Under the pieces are notes generated by a model, which searched no databases, had not been told where the DNA came from, and saw only the letters and a list, made by a program, of their open reading frames with translations. This document shows, one piece after another, positions 14,036 through 17,664 of a stretch of DNA of 17,664 nucleotides. Origin of the DNA: an uncultured Neomegalonema sp. (lineage in GTDB: Bacteria; Pseudomonadota; Alphaproteobacteria; Rhodobacterales; Rhodobacteraceae); contig CALFWP010000150.1 in the NCBI GenBank assembly GCA_937927905.1, positions 1 through 17,664 on the forward strand, given 5' to 3'. Every line of letters begins with the position of its first letter. Position 1 is the stretch's first letter. The position numbers and the translations under genes were made by a program.

Positions 14036-14767
14036 TCAGGCGGCACGGGGCCTGTTACCGGCGTGCCGGAAAAAATTCGTGATCCAGCGGCCGAACATCT
14101 CCGAATCCGTGCGGCCATCCAGACCTGCCAGCGCTTTATCAGCGATTTCTGCCGGAATAGCGGTACCGTGGCGCAGGGTGATGATCTCCCGCTGAAAATC
14201 TGCGGTAAATTCCGGATGGGGCTGAATTGATATGGCCGTTTCGCCATAGGCGAGTGCCGCATAGGGGCAAAAATCCGAAGATGCCAGCACCTTTGCCCCG
14301 GGGGGCAGGTCAACGACCTGATCCTGATGCATGGCATGGATGGCGATTGTGTCCTGATGGCTGTCCATCCACTCAGTCCGGGCCTGAAGTGTATATTCAT
14401 GAATCCCGCATCCCCAGCCCCGCTCCGATTTCACCACTTTGCCGTTAAGCGCTTCGGCCAGTATCTGATGTCCGAAACACACCCCGACCATAGGCGCACC
14501 GGTACCGTAGGCCGTGCGGATAAAAGTTTTCAGCGGCTCTATCCAGTCATGGTCCTCGTAAACGCCGTGACGGGACCCTGTAATGATCCAGCCATCGGCA
14601 TCACCGGGTGTATCCGGGATATTGCCCTTGAGGTTGATATCCCATAGCTCTGCGGTGAATGCCGGATCAGCGCGCTGCAACATCTTTTCGAACATGGCGA
14701 CATAGGAACCATGGCGGTCAACCAGTTCTGGCGGAACGGATCCGGTTTGCAGCACACCGATTTTCAT
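14036..14767 (-). CDS. Class I glutamine amidotransferase family protein
   Basis: The 243-residue product is a stand-alone class I (triad) glutamine amidotransferase of the GMP-synthase-like group. The nucleophile is Cys97 in GVCFGHQILAEAL; His184 and Glu186 in IQPHPEF complete the triad. WIITGSRHGVYEDHDWI (60-76) is the oxyanion-side loop seen in this group, and AMHQDQVVDLP is also typical. Such proteins hydrolyse glutamine or gamma-glutamyl compounds, for example gamma-glutamyl-polyamines; the substrate here is unknown. The ATG lies 6 bases after the cytochrome c stop, so the two are probably co-transcribed, though no functional link is obvious. Confidence 0.9.
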   Translation of the reverse strand: MKIGVLQTGSVPPELVDRHGSYVAMFEKMLQRADPAFTAELWDINLKGNIPDTPGDADGWIITGSRHGVYEDHDWIEPLKTFIRTAYGTGAPMVGVCFGHQILAEALNGKVVKSERGWGCGIHEYTLQARTEWMDSHQDTIAIHAMHQDQVVDLPPGAKVLASSDFCPYAALAYGETAISIQPHPEFTADFQREIITLRHGTAIPAEIADKALAGLDGRTDSEMFGRWITNFFRHAGNRPRAA

Positions 14768-14773
14768 GGGCGG

Positions 14774-15499
14774 TTACTCGCTCTGGCTGTTGATATAGGC
14801 GATGACATTTGCGCGGTCCTTTTCCTTCCGGAGACCGGCGTAGTTCATTTTTGTGCCCGGCATGTAATCTTTCGGCTTTGTCAGGAAGGCATCGATTTCT
14901 TCAGCGGTCCAGACAGTGCCTTGGGCCATCGCGTTCTGAAACGCCTCTGAATAGCTGTAGCCTTCAGCGGAGCCTTGCACGCGCCCGATAACGCCCGTCA
15001 AATACGGCCCGACCGCATTGGTCGCTCCTTCGCCGATTTTATGACAGGCTCTGCACTTGCGGAATACTTTTTTGCCTGCTTTTACGTCACCATTCAGCGC
15101 TGCGCTGACCGCTGCAACAGTTGCGGCAGGTGTTTCAGCAGCGGATTCTGCGACTTGTGCAACAGGTTCCGTAACAGCAGTTTGTGGTGCCGGTTCAGGG
15201 GCCTTTTCTACTGCCGCCATCATGGTTTCTTCAGGTTCTTTCGCCGCTTCGACCGTTTCATCCGCAATAACGGCATCTTCGGTGCCGACTATTTCAACCG
15301 CTTCTTCAGTGTTTTCAGGTGCAGCAACGGCCTTTGGTGTAACTGCCGCTTCTGCTGCGGCTTTGGACTCGGCGTATGCAATCGCATTGAGTCTTGCCTG
15401 TTCACCGGCGGACGCGGCAAACATCCATGCAATTCCGAGCAGTGCAACGGTTCCGGCTGCTCCGGCGACCAGTATCGGTGTTGCGGATTTCTCTGACAT
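14774..15499 (-). CDS. Membrane-anchored class I cytochrome c (cytochrome cy type)
   Basis: The 241-residue product begins with a single hydrophobic helix (about 8-30) that likely stays as an anchor. A long Ala/Glu/Pro/Val-rich tether follows (about 45-135), then a class I cytochrome c domain (138-241). Haem binds at Cys149-x2-Cys152-His153 (KCRACHKIG), with the axial Met218 in YMPGTKMNYAG and the ending RANVIAYINSQ. This matches cytochrome cy, which carries electrons from the bc1 complex to a terminal oxidase along the membrane. ATG 15499 follows AAGGAG by 8 bases; the 12-codon extension to 15535 has no such site. A perfect TGTAATCATTACA palindrome lies about 62 bases upstream. Confidence 0.92.
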   Translation of the reverse strand: MSEKSATPILVAGAAGTVALLGIAWMFAASAGEQARLNAIAYAESKAAAEAAVTPKAVAAPENTEEAVEIVGTEDAVIADETVEAAKEPEETMMAAVEKAPEPAPQTAVTEPVAQVAESAAETPAATVAAVSAALNGDVKAGKKVFRKCRACHKIGEGATNAVGPYLTGVIGRVQGSAEGYSYSEAFQNAMAQGTVWTAEEIDAFLTKPKDYMPGTKMNYAGLRKEKDRANVIAYINSQSE

Positions 15500-15560
15500 C
15501 AAAAATTCTCCTTTTAGCCCTGTGCCGGGCGACATCGGGCTGGTCTCTTTGGCGCGCGAC

Positions 15561-15573
15561 TGTAATCATTACA
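15561..15573. promoter_or_regulatory. 13-bp palindrome upstream of cytochrome c gene
   Basis: TGTAAT-C-ATTACA is a perfect odd-centred dyad about 62 bases before the cytochrome c start, within the 137-base gap to phaC. Its position suits an operator for a respiratory regulator, but I cannot assign it to a known factor. No clear -10/-35 pair was found around it. Confidence 0.35.
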
Positions 15574-15636
15574 CCTTCAGGAGCAAGCGTAACGGGCATA
15601 TACTTTGAATTATTGAATTTTACAGTGCAGTGCGGG

Positions 15637-16773
15637 TTATATATGCAAAAAATCCGCTATGGGTCGCCAGACACTCTGAATTGCTTTGTCGCCGACTATC
15701 ATGCCGATATGTCCGGTGTCAGCGCTAAGCGGTGTTACAGCTTGCAGGGCCTTTGTCAGCGGTTCTGCTGCGGTGCGGCGTACGACAGTATCTTTTTGCG
15801 CTGTAACAACCAGTGCCGGTGCGGAGATATTTTCGGGACTGAATGTTTTGCCGCCCGGTGTCCACAGGCCCTTTCGTAAGGTGTCCCCCGCAACCCATCC
15901 CAAAAAGCATTCGCGCCCCACGGGAACCGTTAGGGCGATACCGTTATTGAGCCAATCCTCTACTGCAACAAACCGTTTTGCGGCTTCTGAAACAGGGTCC
16001 AATGCGGCAAAACCGTGAAATTTGGCAGCTGAAGACCCAATATCGCGCAGGGCAAAAAAAGAGCGGGTGATCTGTGCCGGGATTACTCCGAACATCATAT
16101 CAAGGCTGTTCAACAAACCTGCAACCTCTGCCTGTTTTGCCTGCATCGCCGCATGTTCCGGAAAAGCGGAAAAATCCCAGGGCGCACCGAGGGTAACGAT
16201 TTTTGCGGTAAGATCCTGCCGGTGCTGTGCAAGCGCCAGCATCAGCGGGCCGCCCATGCAATACCCGATCAGATGCACGGGCGACTCTGTAATGTGCGAA
16301 ACCGCACCAAGGGCCGGAATCAGGCGTTCCTTAAGGTATCCGCCCAAATCAAAGCCGTGCTCTGCGGGGCCAGGCGCGCCCCAATCGACCTGAAACACAC
16401 GGAAACCCTGCGCCGCCAGCCATCTCAATGGCGAAAGAGATTCGGATAAGTCCATAATCTCAGGACCGTTCACCAAAGACGGAATAACAAGGACCGGCGG
16501 TCCGGAGCCGCCGAAATCCAATATCCGGGTTGACCCCTTACGCCACAGCGTCGCTTTGCCGCAAATATGGCGTTGAAAAGGATGGGCCTGATATTGCGCC
16601 AGACCGCGCAGGATTTGCGCACTTCGGCTCAATGCTTCTGACAATGCCTGCGTATCCGGTGCGTCGTTTTGCGCCCCGGAAGCCGTAATTGCCTGCGCAT
16701 GCAGGAAAACCGACAGAGAATGGGCCCCTTCGATGCGGAAAGCCGGGGGGTGCCTCTGGGTCTTCAAACTCAT
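15637..16773 (-). CDS. Short PhaC-like poly(3-hydroxyalkanoate) synthase (alpha/beta hydrolase)
   Basis: The 378-residue product has the PHA-synthase form of the lipase box, GYCMGG, with Cys172 as nucleophile; Asp328 (TAQKDTVV) and His355 (DTGHIGM) complete the triad. VLVIPSLVNGPEIMDLSES and VFQVDWGAPGPAEHGFDLGGYL are hallmarks of PhaC proteins. PHA synthases polymerise hydroxyacyl-CoA into storage polyester on granules. At 378 residues it is far shorter than class I enzymes (about 560-600) and near class III PhaC (about 355), which needs PhaE; no phaE is visible. It may be the short alphaproteobacterial PhaC type, or a paralogue with other acyl substrates. It diverges from phaR, which supports the PHA role. 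Confidence 0.88.
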   Translation of the reverse strand: MSLKTQRHPPAFRIEGAHSLSVFLHAQAITASGAQNDAPDTQALSEALSRSAQILRGLAQYQAHPFQRHICGKATLWRKGSTRILDFGGSGPPVLVIPSLVNGPEIMDLSESLSPLRWLAAQGFRVFQVDWGAPGPAEHGFDLGGYLKERLIPALGAVSHITESPVHLIGYCMGGPLMLALAQHRQDLTAKIVTLGAPWDFSAFPEHAAMQAKQAEVAGLLNSLDMMFGVIPAQITRSFFALRDIGSSAAKFHGFAALDPVSEAAKRFVAVEDWLNNGIALTVPVGRECFLGWVAGDTLRKGLWTPGGKTFSPENISAPALVVTAQKDTVVRRTAAEPLTKALQAVTPLSADTGHIGMIVGDKAIQSVWRPIADFLHI

Positions 16774-16897
16774 AGCTGCTGATTATCGCCATTTAGAAGG
16801 CTCTGTCAGCGTTAATCTTTACGCTCTATAACTCCATTTACCGGTGCGGCTGTTAGGTCGGGCGGCGCTATGTTAAAGCGGTATATGGTGTTTTCAT

Positions 16898-16924
16898 GTT
16901 GTGCTGCGGCATCGCAGGTGCAAC
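16898..16924. promoter_or_regulatory. TGC-rich dyad in the phaC-phaR intergenic region, candidate PhaR operator
   Basis: GTTG-tg-CTGCG-gcat-CGCAG-gtg-CAAC is an almost symmetrical dyad 61 bases before the phaR start, in the 212-base gap between the divergent pha genes. PhaR from Paracoccus and Rhodobacter is reported to bind TGC-rich palindromes and to repress its own gene, so this is a sensible candidate. The CTGC-GCAG half-sites here are 6 bases apart, wider than I remember for those sites. Confidence 0.45.
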
Positions 16925-16985
16925 AGTCGGAAGATTATGCTGATCGAATTCCATTAAAAAGCGATGCGGCATCGGGAGAGATTAC

Positions 16986-17609
16986 ATGGCATCCGCTGCA
17001 AAAACGGCGACGACCGGGTCTGAAAAGCCTGAACCTGTCACGATTAAAAAATACGCGAACCGGCGGCTGTATAATACCGCGACCAGCAGTTATGTGACGC
17101 TCGATACACTGGCGCAGATGGTCAAGGACGGCGAGGAATTTTCGGTCTTTGATGCCAAATCGGGCGAGGATATTACCCGGTCCGTTCTGACTCAGATTAT
17201 CTTCGAGGAAGAGGCCAAGGGCGAAAACCTGCTTCCGATCAATTTCCTCCGGCAGCTGATCGGATTTTACGGCAACGGGATGCAGCGTCTTGTCCCAGGT
17301 TATCTTGAAATGAGCCTTGAAAACCTGACCCGCCAGCAGGAGGAATTCGGGCGTGCTTTCGGCGGTGAAGCAGCGGCCAGCGTCATGAAAACCCTGGCAC
17401 AGAAAAACACCGAGATGTTCCAGAACGCGATGAAAATGTTTGAACCGTTCAACAGCGGTACAATGCCCTTTTCTCCGGCTGCGGATAACAACCCCGCTGC
17501 CGAAAGTCCTCCGGCCCCGAAACCGAAGGATGAAGAGTTGCAGGAGCTTCGAGCGCAAATGGATGAGATGCGTAAAATGCTGGAGGCGATGGGCGGAAAG
17601 TCGTCCTGA
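16986..17609 (+). CDS. phaR: Polyhydroxyalkanoate synthesis repressor PhaR
   Basis: PhaR senses PHA granules: it represses phasin and its own gene until it is titrated onto polymer. The 207-residue product has the N-terminal DNA-binding domain (about 18-80) with the signature IKKYANRRLYNTATSSYVTL and FSVFDAKSGEDITRSVLTQIIFEEE. The PHB-accumulation domain follows (about 82-125) with LLPINFLRQLIGFYGNGMQ and VPGYLEMSLENL. A Pro-rich linker (about 158-182) leads to a short coiled coil (about 184-204, ELQELRAQMDEMRKML). ATG 16986 follows GGGAGAG by 5 bases. It diverges from the PhaC-like gene. Confidence 0.95.
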   Translation: MASAAKTATTGSEKPEPVTIKKYANRRLYNTATSSYVTLDTLAQMVKDGEEFSVFDAKSGEDITRSVLTQIIFEEEAKGENLLPINFLRQLIGFYGNGMQRLVPGYLEMSLENLTRQQEEFGRAFGGEAAASVMKTLAQKNTEMFQNAMKMFEPFNSGTMPFSPAADNNPAAESPPAPKPKDEELQELRAQMDEMRKMLEAMGGKSS

Positions 17610-17627
17610 ACAAAATCCGCTGCGCTG

Positions 17628-17649
17628 ATCCGGTTTATTTTTGCCGGAT
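17628..17649 (+). other. Hairpin downstream of phaR
   Basis: ATCCGG and CCGGAT are exact complements around a 10-base T-rich loop, 19 bases after the phaR stop, with flanking CGC/GCG that could extend the stem past a bulge. No T-run follows, so it is not a standard terminator. The window ends 15 bases later. Confidence 0.35.
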
Positions 17650-17664
17650 GCGGGCATTGACAAA

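Noticed and set aside
15057..15608. 183-codon plus-strand frame opposite the cytochrome c gene
   Set aside because: It mirrors the Ala/Glu-rich tether, giving a low-complexity Ala/Ser/Thr product with no ribosome binding site or homologue-like features.
16870..17097. 75-codon frame upstream of and into phaR
   Set aside because: It is out of frame with phaR and overlaps its DNA-binding domain; the phaR start has a good ribosome binding site.

Overview
The window looks like chromosomal DNA from an alphaproteobacterium. The evidence is a phoR-pstSCAB-phoU-phoB phosphate cluster whose PstA carries the long periplasmic insert common in this class, a PhaR/PhaC pair, a membrane-anchored cytochrome c of the cytochrome cy type, and an alphaproteobacterial-style PstS. 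I cannot fix the order. Gene density is high, base composition is even, and I see no insertion sequence, phage gene, tRNA, rRNA or CRISPR array. No stretch over 300 bases lacks a gene.

Layout: (1) 1-2298: a truncated multi-pass membrane protein (-) diverges from a PCu(A)C-like copper-chaperone fusion (+), which converges on a SAM-dependent methyltransferase (-). (2) 2446-4316: a glycine amidinotransferase-family enzyme (+), then a MarR-family regulator (+) preceded by a perfect 8+8 palindrome. (3) 4441-6250: a preQ1-I-like riboswitch followed by the overlapping queuosine genes queC-queD-queE (+). (4) 6259-13674: on the minus strand, read right to left, ubiX, phoR, a triple Pho box, pstS, a structured spacer, then pstC-pstA-pstB-phoU-phoB. 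(5) 13785-14006: a 54-codon DUF465-type gene (+) with its own terminator. (6) 14036-15499: a membrane-anchored cytochrome c followed by a class I glutamine amidotransferase (-). (7) 15637-17609: a short PhaC-like polyester synthase (-) divergent from the PHA regulator phaR (+).

How the genes work together: queC, queD and queE encode three of the steps from GTP-derived dihydroneopterin triphosphate to preQ0. The leader in front of them closely resembles the preQ1-sensing riboswitch whose tail contains the Shine-Dalgarno sequence, implying feedback on translation. The phosphate cluster is a complete import and signalling unit (PstSCAB, PhoU, PhoR, PhoB) with three Pho-box repeats at an exact 11-base period in front of pstS. 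The PHA genes give a granule-polymer synthase and its regulator.

The most notable items are the riboswitch, the AGAT-like enzyme next to a divergent methyltransferase, the two-domain copper-type protein, the PhoR without membrane segments, and several strong palindromes in promoter regions. No wholly new multi-gene system is evident. All functional calls come from reading the sequence by eye, without database searches.
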